DNA from: MPNP01 sp963668325
GTDB lineage: Bacteria; Pseudomonadota; Alphaproteobacteria; Rhodobacterales; Rhodobacteraceae
Assembly (NCBI GenBank): GCA_963668325.1
Contig: OY764222.1
Location: 186,001 to 250,000, forward strand
Direction: 5' to 3'
Length of the DNA: 64,000 nt
Below the pieces are notes generated by a model. The model did not search any database, was not told the DNA's origin, and saw only the letters and a list, made by a program, of their open reading frames with translations. Below, one piece after another: positions 28,489 through 38,253 of the stretch. The first letter of the stretch is position 1. Each line of letters starts with the position of its first letter. The position numbers and the translations under genes were made by a program.

Positions 28489-28564
28489 GCGTGTTCTCCT
28501 ATTTTTCCCAAGTTTGAAAAACTATGGGGATTGATGACCCAAAGGTCGTTTATTTTACCGATCT

Positions 28565-29617
28565 TTAATTGATCGCTAGAACATTACCCGATGCCCGTTC
28601 GAACATCTGGCAAATGGGTGCCGGTACGGAGATGGATACATTTTCTCCGATCTCCGCCCGGTAATCTTTTCTTGCTTTTACCGAAACCAGTGTATTGGCC
28701 ACTTTCACGGTCAGCATGGTGGCATCTCCCAACAATTCAATGGTATAAATGGGAGCGTTGATTTCGCCTTCCTCCTCCACGAGGTTTGCATCCTCCGCTC
28801 GGAAACCCAGGGTTACCTGACCATCTGGATATGGCAGGTCTGTAATTTTTATTCCCTCTGCTTCAAAGATCCTATTATTGATAACCCCCTCAACCAGGTT
28901 CATGGCAGGTGAGCCAATGAAACCGGCCACAAAAGTATTGGCCGGACGATCATAAATTTCTTCAGGTGTTCCAACCTGTTGCACTATGCCCTTATTCATC
29001 ACGACAACTCTGTCGGCCAAGGTCATGGCTTCTATTTGATCATGGGTTACATAAACCGTGGTAACCTGTAACTCATGGCTCAGGTTCTTGATCTGGGCTC
29101 TGGTAGATACCCTCAGTTTGGCATCAAGGTTGGAAAGTGGCTCATCCATCAGAAAAACATTGGGTTCCCTTACGATTGCTCGGGCCAAGGCAACCCTTTG
29201 TCTTTGCCCCCCGGACAATTCGGCTGGTTTGCGATGCAAAAAGTCCATCAACTCAACCATTGTAGCCGCCCTGTTGACCCTTTCCTCATGAGTAGTTGGA
29301 TCAATTTTTCGAACTTTCAAAGGAAACCTGATATTTTCGAAAACGTTCATGTTTGGATAGAGCCCGTAGGACTGAAAAACCATCGCCACATCACGGTCCT
29401 TGGGGTCCAGGTCATTTACCACCTTACCATCAATGACGACTTGACCCTCGCTTACCTCCTCCAATCCGGCAATCATTCTCATGGTAGTAGTTTTGCCACA
29501 TCCCGAGGGACCAAGGAGCACTAAAAACTCCCTGTCCGCAATGGTTAGATCAAATTTCTCAACTCCTACAAAATTACCCCATCTTTTGGTAACATTCCGA
29601 AGTTGAATTTCTGCCAT
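28565..29617 (-). CDS. ABC transporter ATPase (UgpC/MsmK type)
   Basis: A 350-aa ATPase energising the importer. Motifs: Walker A LGPSGCGKTTTMRMIAG, Q-loop AMVFQSYGLYPNM, signature LSGGQRQRVALARAI, Walker B VFLMDEPLSNLDA and switch VYVTHDQIEAM, followed by the C-terminal TOBE regulatory domain (residues about 235-350) typical of MalK-like proteins. It is the first gene of the 13-gene operon; the CG-centred palindrome about 40 bases upstream of its start codon is the probable operator. Confidence 0.95.
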   Translation of the reverse strand: MAEIQLRNVTKRWGNFVGVEKFDLTIADREFLVLLGPSGCGKTTTMRMIAGLEEVSEGQVVIDGKVVNDLDPKDRDVAMVFQSYGLYPNMNVFENIRFPLKVRKIDPTTHEERVNRAATMVELMDFLHRKPAELSGGQRQRVALARAIVREPNVFLMDEPLSNLDAKLRVSTRAQIKNLSHELQVTTVYVTHDQIEAMTLADRVVVMNKGIVQQVGTPEEIYDRPANTFVAGFIGSPAMNLVEGVINNRIFEAEGIKITDLPYPDGQVTLGFRAEDANLVEEEGEINAPIYTIELLGDATMLTVKVANTLVSVKARKDYRAEIGENVSISVPAPICQMFERASGNVLAIN

Positions 29618-29657
29618 GGACCCCTGACCTTTCCCTTATACAAGAGAAGTATATTTA

Positions 29658-29677
29658 TTTTGCATACGATTGCAAAA
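29658..29677. promoter_or_regulatory. LacI-type operator candidate
   Basis: TTTTGCA-TACGAT-TGCAAAA has perfect 7-bp arms and a central CG, the classic form of LacI/GalR-family operators. It lies between the ABC operon (first start 29617, minus strand) and the divergent DapA-like gene (start 29804, plus strand), so one site could control both directions. The LacI-family gene at 21310-22320 inside the operon is the likely binder. This is inference from symmetry and position. Confidence 0.75.
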
Positions 29678-29803
29678 CTTTTTTTATCAATTTAAACAAA
29701 AATCAATTTTATTTCTAATTTTAATTTCCAGGAAAATTTCTATTCTGCTACTGATGCATGGCAATATCCGACCGGGTTTATTCGACATTTCAAGTCAGAG
29801 GCA

Positions 29804-30730
29804 ATGGAAAAAAGTAGTTTTAAGATTTTTGCTGCGGCACTTTCACCCATAAATTCCCTGGGAAGTCTCAACTCGGGAAAACTTGGTGAATATTGTCAGT
29901 ATCTAATCAACGAGGGCGGTTGTGATGGTGTTGCCCCTCTGGGTACAACTGGGGAAGGAACCAGCCTCCCCTTTCATACTCGCAAGAACATCCCACAATT
30001 ATTTTCGCAAATTGGGTTTCATCCCTCCAATATTATTTTGGGTGTTGGTTGCCCAGCCCTACAGGATACCGTAGAACTAATACACAAATCACTCGAATTT
30101 GGTTACACCCAAGTACTTGTCCTGCCTCCATTTTATTACAAAAACCTGAGTCCAGAGGGTTTGTATACCTACTATTCCAATTTGGTAGAAGCAGTTAACA
30201 ATCCTGAAATAAGAATTCACCTCTACCATTTTCCGCAAATGAGTAAGGCACCGATTCCCCCTGAAATTGTGAAAAGACTTTTTCGCGATTACAAGCCGAT
30301 GATAAGTGGCTTAAAGGATTCTTCTGGCGATTTTTCCCAGACCAGAGCTTTTGTGGAAGCAACCGGTGGGATAGGGTCTGGGTTTCATGTTTACCCATCC
30401 TCGGAAGAATTTATTCCTGAAGCCATGGAAATAGGCTGTGCGGGTATCATTTCTGGCTCATTGAATGCCTTTGGACCACTTGCCAGAAAGGCATATAATG
30501 ACGGCAAGCTCCTGAATCAGACATTTGAAAAAGTTGTTTCAGCTCGCCAATTGGCCCAAAGGTATCCACTCATCCCGGCCATGAAAACCTATCAGGCTCT
30601 ACTGACAAAGGATAATTCTTGGGAAAATCTCTGCCCCCCTTTAATTCCCTTGTCTGCAACAGAAAAAAGACGTTTCATTCTGGATTTGGAAGAGTTGGAT
30701 TTATTTCCGAATGGGGAAACCCGAACATAA
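29804..30730 (+). CDS. Dihydrodipicolinate synthase/N-acetylneuraminate lyase-family aldolase
   Basis: A 308-aa TIM-barrel aldolase of the DapA/NanA family. The substrate loop VAPLGTTGEGTSLP, a Tyr in IHLYHFPQ and the Schiff-base Lys in ISGLKDSSGDF are present. Biosynthetic DapA would be expected to have YNVP at the Tyr site, so a catabolic aldolase or dehydratase is more likely. It is divergent from the ABC operon and shares its operator region, suggesting that it cleaves a product of the same pathway, probably giving pyruvate. Confidence 0.88.
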   Translation: MEKSSFKIFAAALSPINSLGSLNSGKLGEYCQYLINEGGCDGVAPLGTTGEGTSLPFHTRKNIPQLFSQIGFHPSNIILGVGCPALQDTVELIHKSLEFGYTQVLVLPPFYYKNLSPEGLYTYYSNLVEAVNNPEIRIHLYHFPQMSKAPIPPEIVKRLFRDYKPMISGLKDSSGDFSQTRAFVEATGGIGSGFHVYPSSEEFIPEAMEIGCAGIISGSLNAFGPLARKAYNDGKLLNQTFEKVVSARQLAQRYPLIPAMKTYQALLTKDNSWENLCPPLIPLSATEKRRFILDLEELDLFPNGETRT

Positions 30731-30877
30731 TAAAATATTTTGGAACGATATCTCCTGGGTTCGAAAAGGTTCTAATCAAAACGATAGTTTAGGGAAAAAC
30801 CCTTGAGAATCATTGATGAATAAATCTATTGATCAAATTACTCAAACGATTAAATCTAGCTTTAAGATTTTTTCTCA

Positions 30878-32434
30878 CTAAAAGTCTGGCGAGGGATCAA
30901 GCCCATAGTCATAATCCCTGGAATTGGATAGTGATGGGCTTGGGTTAGTAACCTCATTAAGCAAATCATGGGTCGTACTTCCCTCCTTGGCCATATCAAG
31001 GGGTAAGCGCTTTCTGTTATCTTGTATCTGAGGGTCGGCACCCTTTCCCAATAAAATCTGGACAACTTGATCCCAATTGTATTCAGCCGCCAAATGAAGA
31101 GGTGTCCGTCCCCAATCATCCACACCGTTAATCTCATACCCTGTAGCCAAATCCTCATCGAGAGATTCCAGATCGCCAGCATAGGCTGAAACATGAAGTG
31201 GGGAACCCGTCCAGGCTACCGCATATGATTGCAAGGATGGTATCGGACATTCGAATATTGCAGGATCTCTTTCAATTCTATCAATTAATCCATGATGAAG
31301 CAGAAATTCATAATTAAGGGGCGGCAGTGTAGAATTAGGGGTTATTTGGCTCCACTGAGGTTTTTCAAGTAATTTAAAGATATTTGCTAGAATATCTACC
31401 AGTTCTCTTGGCTTTGGTCCAATATCAGCCATGATTGCTCCAACAATCTTGGGGATAGAATTAAACGCCCCAAAACAGGAATTGTAGTAAGTTATGCGGC
31501 GTTTTGTTGCCCTGCGTTTAACCTTAAGGGGATCTACCTCCGACAGGTCTCCTTCCGTTGTCAAAAGTTCTTCGCCCAACACCCTCATGGTGTCCTCCAA
31601 ATGCTTGGGCCAGCCATCCACCCAGCCACCTATCCGGTTGCCCCACTCAGAGGTTAATTTGGGCTTGGTTCGGAGATGAAAATGACCCATAAATTTCTCA
31701 AGGGATTCCTCAATCTCAGATAAGGATAGAGGTTGTAATTGATGTTCGGCATCCGTTCCGAATCTGGTGATCCCAATCTGCTGGAGAACCCCTGTACTGT
31801 TGGACAGACCGGCCAGAACAGGAAATATCGGATAGCCACAGCTTCCACTATCAAGATTAAAAATCATTTTGGCTATTTCTGTACCAGGATCAGGAGAGAT
31901 GCTCTGCACTTCGTCAATCATCAGTAGGATGGTACACTTCTTGGGTACAATAATCTTTACTGGGTTGCTTTGATGTACTCCCACATTCAACCTTAATGCC
32001 GAAGCGGAGGAAAACATCTGCAAGGCATCAACGGTCTTTTGCCTGGCACTCTCAAGAGTAACCTTCTTGTTCAGATCGTGTCGGGTTTCCTTGATACATT
32101 CCCTTAATAAATCAATCGCTAAATAATCGGGATGGGGGATATAGATCGGGATGGTCTTATAATCCTCGGATTCGTCATTCAATTGATCAATACAGTTCTG
32201 TTTGAACTTCGCCAACAACGAAGTCTTGCCAATACCCGGTGTTCCTTTAATCACTTGGGTCTCACCACCTGCTGGATTACTACGTGAACGTTCCAAATAT
32301 TGTCGACTTATAATTTTGGATTTTATAGCAATCCTGTTCTGAAGGTCCTCGCGTCCGACAAAGAATGGATTTGTTTTTCGGTCCTGGTCCTCCAAAAAAT
32401 CTTGTAGCCCTGCCGCATCAAATGGTTTGGTCAT
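30878..32434 (-). CDS. P-loop ATPase with C-terminal ankyrin repeats
   Basis: A 518-aa protein. Residues about 20-300 form an ATPase domain with Walker A KGTPGIGKTSLLAKF and a Walker B-like CTILLMIDEVQSI, preceded by NPFFVGREDL, the linker seen before many ORC/STAND-type ATPases. After a helical region, about residues 410-490 hold two ankyrin-type repeats (GSPLHVSAYAGDLESL and GRTPLHLAAEYNWDQVVQIL). There is no signal peptide. The gene stands alone between convergent and unrelated neighbours. The layout recalls sensor ATPases with a repeat domain, some of which act in defence, but no effector domain is seen. Confidence 0.8.
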   Translation of the reverse strand: MTKPFDAAGLQDFLEDQDRKTNPFFVGREDLQNRIAIKSKIISRQYLERSRSNPAGGETQVIKGTPGIGKTSLLAKFKQNCIDQLNDESEDYKTIPIYIPHPDYLAIDLLRECIKETRHDLNKKVTLESARQKTVDALQMFSSASALRLNVGVHQSNPVKIIVPKKCTILLMIDEVQSISPDPGTEIAKMIFNLDSGSCGYPIFPVLAGLSNSTGVLQQIGITRFGTDAEHQLQPLSLSEIEESLEKFMGHFHLRTKPKLTSEWGNRIGGWVDGWPKHLEDTMRVLGEELLTTEGDLSEVDPLKVKRRATKRRITYYNSCFGAFNSIPKIVGAIMADIGPKPRELVDILANIFKLLEKPQWSQITPNSTLPPLNYEFLLHHGLIDRIERDPAIFECPIPSLQSYAVAWTGSPLHVSAYAGDLESLDEDLATGYEINGVDDWGRTPLHLAAEYNWDQVVQILLGKGADPQIQDNRKRLPLDMAKEGSTTHDLLNEVTNPSPSLSNSRDYDYGLDPSPDF

Positions 32435-32650
32435 ACATACTCATTCCAGTTCACATTATTCATCACTTGGTCTTGATTGGTGAATATATAACCCCAGGGC
32501 AAAATTTTGATGTGGATAACAATTAACGGTCGTTTTGGCTTGTACAGGGGGTTTAGGATTGATTGGTGAAACATTTAACCATTTATTCACCTACAGTTAC
32601 TTCTAGAAATAAAGCTGGACTTCACCTGAATTAGCAAAGCAATAGGGGGG

Positions 32651-33631
32651 TCAGGAAGTAGGTTTATTATTGGCATGATCAAAGGCAAAGCTTGCAGCTC
32701 CTAAAATCCCAGCCAAGTTACCTTTGGTAGCTTGAACGAACGAAACTCGCTTATAATAATCTTCAATCCCAACAGATTTTGCCCGATGATATAACTTATC
32801 GACGAACCCTTGCCCTGCTGCACTCCAGCCACCTCCAAAGGCAAAACGATTGGGTGCAAATATCTGAACTACATTGCAAGCCCAAAACCCCAGCCAATCA
32901 GCAGTTTCGTTCAATTTTCTGATACAGATCGGATCACCCGTTAAAGACCCTTCAATAATATGTCTTACTGTCGGGGGTCTGTTTTCGGTCTCATAAATAC
33001 TCGCCAGATAGCTGTCCGGATGTTTTTGGGCTAGTTTTATCGCATCTCGGTTTATAGCCACACCGGAGGCTACCGATTCAATACAGCCCCAACAACCTTT
33101 CCGGCACTGAAAAGTAAGGTCTTTATCCACAATCATATGCCCGATATCCCCAAGAGTTCCATTGCCGGTGGCAAGGATATTGCCATTTTCGATAAATGTT
33201 AACCCAATCCCGGTTCCAAGCGTGGCTAGCAGAAATCTTGAAGAGTTATTACCTGATCCATAACGATATTCTCCTACCCCAGCATAGGTTGCATCATTTT
33301 CAATCCAAACTGGCAGCTGGAGTTTTTCCTCCAGATAATCGGCAATGGGAAAACGGTTTAAATAGGGGAGGTTGCAAATGTCAGTTGACCGGTGAATATT
33401 AATCACATGACCAGGAACTCCAACACCAATCGCCAGGAATTGATAACGAGGGAATTGATCTTCCCATAATCTAATTTTATTGACATAGACATCGAGGAGT
33501 TGCTCTGGTTTATTGATCTCCCTTAATTTCAAAACCTCACTGACAAGAATGTTTCCATCTGGATCAACAAGGCCGATCTTGGTACTACCTCCTCCGATAT
33601 CAATACCCACTGATACGGGCGTTAGCTCCAT
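32651..33631 (-). CDS. ROK-family sugar kinase or regulator-like protein
   Basis: A 326-aa ROK protein: phosphate-1 motif GIDIGGGSTKIGLVDPDG, phosphate-2 LLATLGTGIGLTFIENG, the catalytic-type IENDATYAGVGEYRYG and the zinc motif CRKGCWGCIES. There is no N-terminal helix-turn-helix, so it is more likely a glucokinase-like sugar kinase than a repressor. I use the ATG at 33631, with GGGG about 9 bases upstream; the frame opens at 33658. No neighbouring sugar genes suggest the substrate. Confidence 0.88.
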   Translation of the reverse strand: MELTPVSVGIDIGGGSTKIGLVDPDGNILVSEVLKLREINKPEQLLDVYVNKIRLWEDQFPRYQFLAIGVGVPGHVINIHRSTDICNLPYLNRFPIADYLEEKLQLPVWIENDATYAGVGEYRYGSGNNSSRFLLATLGTGIGLTFIENGNILATGNGTLGDIGHMIVDKDLTFQCRKGCWGCIESVASGVAINRDAIKLAQKHPDSYLASIYETENRPPTVRHIIEGSLTGDPICIRKLNETADWLGFWACNVVQIFAPNRFAFGGGWSAAGQGFVDKLYHRAKSVGIEDYYKRVSFVQATKGNLAGILGAASFAFDHANNKPTS

Positions 33632-33877
33632 CGGATTTCCCCAAAAGTGGAATTCCAATGTGGATTATTCTTGTTGTGCTTTGCCATGGAAATTGGAATT
33701 TTCTATTGCGAAATAATTTAATAAAAGCAAATGTGGTAAACTAATTTATTCTTACAATCCATTATTTGAAAAAGCTTACAACTTGAAAATTTCATTCCAA
33801 CATCCTGAGCTTCTTCTCACTTGTGGAAATTAATTAAAGATCAATTTGGATCAAATTCATAACGATTGCTACTGATT

Positions 33878-35740
33878 ATGTCCTCTTCTCAACTCTTGCA
33901 ACAGGTACAGTTTCCAGAAAACTTAAAGTCCTTTGATTCTGCCCAGCTGCGTCAGCTTGCTGATGAAATAAGAACTGAAGTCATAGATGTAGTTTCAGAA
34001 ACTGGTGGCCATCTGGGTGCAAGTCTGGGAGTTGTGGAATTGACCGTCGCCTTGCACAAGGTTTTTGATGCTCCAAATGATATTATTATCTGGGATGTAG
34101 GACATCAGGCTTACCCTCATAAAATAATAACCGGTAGAAGACATCGGCTTAGGACCATTCGCAAGGGTGGGGGTTTGTCTGGATTTACCAAGCGTTCAGA
34201 AAGTGAATATGATCCCTTTGGAACTGCCCATGCTTCCACATCAATTTCTGCTGGTCTGGGGTTTTCCGTTGCCTACCATATGCAAAACAAAACCAGATAT
34301 GTCATTGCTGTCATAGGAGATGGAGCCTTGACCGGTGGTATGGCCTACGAAGCCATAAACCATGCGGGATCCCTGGGGTATAAAATAATTGTTATTTTGA
34401 ATGACAACAAAATGTCCATAGCCCCACCGGTGGGAGCCTTATCAAACCACCTTGTCGATTTGGCCAACAAGGATTCCGATGTTCCCCAAAACAAGAAAAA
34501 AACACAAAAGAAAACCTCCCTATTTGAACAACTTGGCTTTACCTATAGCGGAACCATTGACGGCCACAATATTGACGACCTCGTAACGGAGTTGGAAAGG
34601 GTGAAAGGCTCAGAGGAAAATAAACCGGTATTAATTCATATCTTAACTGAAAAAGGGAAGGGCTATAAACCGGCAGAAGATTCAGCAGACAAATTCCACG
34701 GGGTAGGACAATTTGATAAGGAAACTGGTCAAGCTCATAAGAAACTGGCCAATGTTCCCTCGTTCACAAAGGTTTTTTCAGATAGTTTGATCAAGGAGGC
34801 ACAACTTGATTCCAGAATAGTTGGTATAACTGCTGCCATGCCAAGTGGAACAGGATTAAACCACTTTGCCAAAAACTTTCCAGACAGGACCTTTGATGTA
34901 GGGCTTGCCGAACAACACGGAGTGACTTTTGCCGCTGGATTGGCGGCAGGGGGAATGAAACCATTCGTGGCCATTTATTCAACATTCCTTCAAAGGGCTT
35001 ACGATCAGATTGTTCACGATGTGGCCATTCAAAACTTGCCGGTAAGATTTGCCATAGATCGGGCCGGATATGTCGGTGCTGACGGGCAAACCCATTGCGG
35101 AGCCTTTGATGTGGCCTATCTGGGATGCTTGCCTAATTTCATCCTGATGGCACCGGCGGATGAAGCTGAATTGACCCATATGGTCGCCACAGCGGTTGCC
35201 ATGGATGAGCATCCGATTGCTTTCCGATTTCCAAGGGGAAATGGCCTGGGTGTCGAACTACCGTTGCGAGGGGAACTACTGCCTATAGGTAGAGGTAGAG
35301 TTCTCAGTGAAGGTACGCAAGTTGCTCTGCTGTCCTATGGATTGCCCTTGGAAGATTGCCTTATCGCCAAGGAAACCCTGGAAAAATTGGATGTTTCCAC
35401 TACGGTTGTAGATGCACGCTTTGCCAAACCTCTTGATAAGGAACTTATATGCTACCTGGCTTCCCATCACGAATTATTGGTGACAATTGAGGAAGGGTCA
35501 ATTGGGGGGTTTGCCTCGCAGGTCCTCTCCCTCCTAATTGAGAATGGGTTTATGGATTCATCATTGAAATTGCGGGCAATGTATATGCCAGACCTGTTTT
35601 TGGATCAAGACAAGCCAGAAAGTCAAAGGGAATTTGCCAGGTTGAACCATACCCATATTGTCGAAAAAGTCCTATCCTCACTTGGGGAAACTTCTGAACA
35701 GAATTTTTTCGATAAACTGGCCATCTCTTCAATGATTTAA
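33878..35740 (+). CDS. dxs: 1-deoxy-D-xylulose-5-phosphate synthase
   Basis: Condenses pyruvate and glyceraldehyde-3-phosphate, the first step of the MEP isoprenoid pathway, with thiamine diphosphate. Seen are GGHLGASLGVVELTVALH, the cofactor motif GDGALTGGMAYEAINHAG with a later NDNKMSI, and the transketolase central domain with the catalytic Glu region VGLAEQHGVTFAAGLA. The product is 620 aa from the ATG at 33878; a TTG four codons earlier is possible. The 3' end overlaps the convergent oxidoreductase gene by four bases. Confidence 0.95.
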   Translation: MSSSQLLQQVQFPENLKSFDSAQLRQLADEIRTEVIDVVSETGGHLGASLGVVELTVALHKVFDAPNDIIIWDVGHQAYPHKIITGRRHRLRTIRKGGGLSGFTKRSESEYDPFGTAHASTSISAGLGFSVAYHMQNKTRYVIAVIGDGALTGGMAYEAINHAGSLGYKIIVILNDNKMSIAPPVGALSNHLVDLANKDSDVPQNKKKTQKKTSLFEQLGFTYSGTIDGHNIDDLVTELERVKGSEENKPVLIHILTEKGKGYKPAEDSADKFHGVGQFDKETGQAHKKLANVPSFTKVFSDSLIKEAQLDSRIVGITAAMPSGTGLNHFAKNFPDRTFDVGLAEQHGVTFAAGLAAGGMKPFVAIYSTFLQRAYDQIVHDVAIQNLPVRFAIDRAGYVGADGQTHCGAFDVAYLGCLPNFILMAPADEAELTHMVATAVAMDEHPIAFRFPRGNGLGVELPLRGELLPIGRGRVLSEGTQVALLSYGLPLEDCLIAKETLEKLDVSTTVVDARFAKPLDKELICYLASHHELLVTIEEGSIGGFASQVLSLLIENGFMDSSLKLRAMYMPDLFLDQDKPESQREFARLNHTHIVEKVLSSLGETSEQNFFDKLAISSMI

Positions 35741-36891
35741 CCTAAGTCAACCCAGGCACAATTCTTTCTTGAGCTCTCAATACTGGCAAAAATAAATTCC
35801 ATTCCATCAAAACCATCCTTAATGCCTGGATAATCTACTTCTGGTGGTATTTCCTGGTTGTTATCAACAAAAAATATTGCTCTGGCCGCTTCCAGATAGA
35901 GATTGGCAAAGGCCTCATAATATCCTTCTGGATGCCCAGCAGGTTGATGGGTTACCCGTTGGGCTTCAAAAGTTGTCTCCGGGCTGCCCCTGGTAATTAG
36001 TTGTTTGGGTTTATTCAATTGATAAAACCAAAGTTTGGAGGGGTCTTGATGCGACCATTCCAGACTGCCTTGATCACCATATACTTTGAAATTCAAGCTG
36101 TTTTCATGACCTATGGCGACTTGGGAAGCCCAAATTAAACCCACTGCGTCATTTTCCAACCGAAGATGTACAATGCCGTTGTCATCAACTCTTCTGCCTT
36201 TTACCATGGAACTCAATTCTGCTGATACTGATTTGACTTTCAGACCAGTTACAAAACGAAGCATATGGTAGGCATGTGAACCAATATCGGCGATTGTTCC
36301 GCCCTGCCCTGATCTGGCAGGATCAGTCCGCCACTGGAACATTTTCTGACCAGTTTCTTCCATTGGGGTGGCTAGATGGCCCTGGGGATACTCAACTTTC
36401 ACCATCTTGATTTCACCGATATCCCCACGAATAATTCGTGCCTTTGCTTCCCTGACCAAGGGGTATCCGGTATAACAATAGGTCATCATAAACACGCGTC
36501 CGGATTGTCGCACCACAGTATTGATTTCTCTAGCCTCGGCCAAAGTCGTTGTTAGCGGCTTATCACAAATCACATGGATCCCCTTACTGATGAAAGCCTT
36601 GATAGGATCGCTATGCAGATGGTTGGGAGTCGTGATAACAACAGCTTGTATGCCATCAGGTCGTTCACTCTCCCTTGCGGCCATTTCCTCGAAAGTTCGG
36701 TAGTTTCTATCTGGTGATACTCCCCATTCCAGCGCAGATTCCAGCGAAATCTTTGGATTGGAGGAAAATACACCTGCACTAAGTTTAAACCGATCAAACA
36801 TTTCGGCTGAGATACGGTGGACTTTCCCAATCAATCCTGTCTTTCCTCCACCTACCATGCCGTAGCGTATCGGTTCCTTATGGTATGTCAA
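35737..36891 (-). CDS. Gfo/Idh/MocA-family oxidoreductase
   Basis: A 384-aa NAD(P)-dependent dehydrogenase, probably acting on a sugar or inositol derivative. The N-terminal Rossmann part begins RYGMVGGGKTGLIGKVHR and contains VVITTPNHLHSDP and HVICDKPLTT, with the conserved Lys of the EKP/DKP motif. The C-terminal domain has DIGSHAYHMLRFVTG, with the usual catalytic His. The start is TTG at 36891 with AGGAGG seven bases upstream. It is divergent from the acyl-CoA operon and not obviously tied to its neighbours. Confidence 0.9.
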   Translation of the reverse strand: MTYHKEPIRYGMVGGGKTGLIGKVHRISAEMFDRFKLSAGVFSSNPKISLESALEWGVSPDRNYRTFEEMAARESERPDGIQAVVITTPNHLHSDPIKAFISKGIHVICDKPLTTTLAEAREINTVVRQSGRVFMMTYCYTGYPLVREAKARIIRGDIGEIKMVKVEYPQGHLATPMEETGQKMFQWRTDPARSGQGGTIADIGSHAYHMLRFVTGLKVKSVSAELSSMVKGRRVDDNGIVHLRLENDAVGLIWASQVAIGHENSLNFKVYGDQGSLEWSHQDPSKLWFYQLNKPKQLITRGSPETTFEAQRVTHQPAGHPEGYYEAFANLYLEAARAIFFVDNNQEIPPEVDYPGIKDGFDGMEFIFASIESSRKNCAWVDLG

Positions 36892-37000
36892 ATCTCTGCC
36901 TCCTTTACCTGCGGGAAATAAATAGCCTCAAATCATAATCCTGGCGAAGTTCTCCCAAAAAACATCAAAATTATAATGAGAGTTGTTGTAATTTTTTCTT

Positions 37001-37071
37001 AACTTGAAGTAAGCAAATTACCCAAAAGATAAATTTTTTTGAACACTTTACCTAGATTTTTTCTTCAAGTT
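37001..37071. promoter_or_regulatory. Spaced inverted repeat upstream of the carnitine-type operon
   Basis: AACTTGAAG (37001-37009) and CTTCAAGTT (37063-37071) are perfect 9-bp inverted copies separated by 53 AT-rich bases, just before the acyl-CoA dehydrogenase start at 37088. They could be two half-sites for a regulator. The repeat may be chance in such AT-rich DNA. Confidence 0.3.
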
Positions 37072-37087
37072 CGGGATTAACGGAAAA

Positions 37088-38248
37088 ATGGATTTTGGTC
37101 TGAGCGAAGAACAGGAATTGATTGTTTCAACAGTCCGGGAGTTTGTTGAAACCGAGATTTACCCTTACGAAAGTGAGATTGATAGGGTCGGGGTTGTTCC
37201 TCGTGACCTTGGGATGGATATCGCCAGGAAGTGTAAGGAAATCGGTTTCTTTGCATGCAACCTACCGGCTGAAGTAGGAGGTGGGGGACTAAATCACCTT
37301 GATTTTACCTTGGTGGAAAGGGAATTAGGGCGTGGAACACAAGGTCTGACGGTTTTTTTCGGGCGACCATCTGGTATATTAATGGGCTGTACCGACGAAC
37401 AAAGGGAAAAATATCTATATCCTGCCGTCAAGGGAGAAAAATTCGATGCTCTGGCCATGACCGAACCTAATGCCGGTTCGGATATCAGAGGGATGGAATG
37501 TACCGGAAAACAAGATGGAACTGATTGGGTAATCAACGGGACCAAACATTTTATTTCCCATGCCGATATCGCAGATTTCGTCATTGTGTTTATTGCAACC
37601 GGAGTGGAGGATACCCATCGCGGTCCTAAGAAGAAAATTACTGCCTTCCTTGTTGATAGGGATACCAAGGGTTTCGAAATAGCCAAGGGGTACAACTCTG
37701 TCTCGCACCGTGGTTATCAGAATTGTATCCTAAGATTTGAGGACTGTAGATTGCCCGAAACTCAGATTTTGGGAGAAGTCCACAAAGGATTTGAATTGGC
37801 TGAAACCTGGTTGTATGCAACCAGGTTGACCGTAGCTGCAACCAGTGTTGGAAGGGCTCGAAGAGCTTTTGAATTAACCCTTCCCTACACCGCTGAGAGG
37901 AAACAATTCGGCCAGCAAATCGGTAAGTTTCAGGGTGTCAGTTTCAAACTTGCCGATATGATCACGGCAATTGATGCGGCAGATTTGCTCACCCTGTCTG
38001 CAGCCTGGCGACTTGACAATAACCTTCCTTCAAACCGGGAAATCGCCAGTGCGAAATTGTTTGCTACCGAGATGTTGGCTCAGGTAACCGATGAATGCAT
38101 CCAGATCCATGGCGGGATGGGATTAATGGATGATTTGCCATTTGCCAGATTCTGGCGAGATGCCAGAGTTGAACGGATTTGGGACGGTACTTCTGAAATT
38201 CAGCGACACATTATTGGACGGGATTTACTTCGTCCATTGGGCGGTTAA
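37088..38248 (+). CDS. Acyl-CoA dehydrogenase (CaiA-like)
   Basis: A 386-aa FAD-dependent acyl-CoA dehydrogenase: N-terminal LSEEQELIVSTVREFVE, the first signature AMTEPNAGSDIRGM, and the C-terminal region IHGGMGLMDDLPFARFWRDARVERIWDG. It is the first gene of a three-gene operon with an ADP-forming ligase (5-base gap) and a CaiD-like hydratase. In carnitine metabolism the matching enzyme acts on gamma-butyrobetainyl/crotonobetainyl-CoA, and that role is suggested by the partner gene rather than by this sequence alone. Confidence 0.88.
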   Translation: MDFGLSEEQELIVSTVREFVETEIYPYESEIDRVGVVPRDLGMDIARKCKEIGFFACNLPAEVGGGGLNHLDFTLVERELGRGTQGLTVFFGRPSGILMGCTDEQREKYLYPAVKGEKFDALAMTEPNAGSDIRGMECTGKQDGTDWVINGTKHFISHADIADFVIVFIATGVEDTHRGPKKKITAFLVDRDTKGFEIAKGYNSVSHRGYQNCILRFEDCRLPETQILGEVHKGFELAETWLYATRLTVAATSVGRARRAFELTLPYTAERKQFGQQIGKFQGVSFKLADMITAIDAADLLTLSAAWRLDNNLPSNREIASAKLFATEMLAQVTDECIQIHGGMGLMDDLPFARFWRDARVERIWDGTSEIQRHIIGRDLLRPLGG

Positions 38249-38253
38249 TTCGA

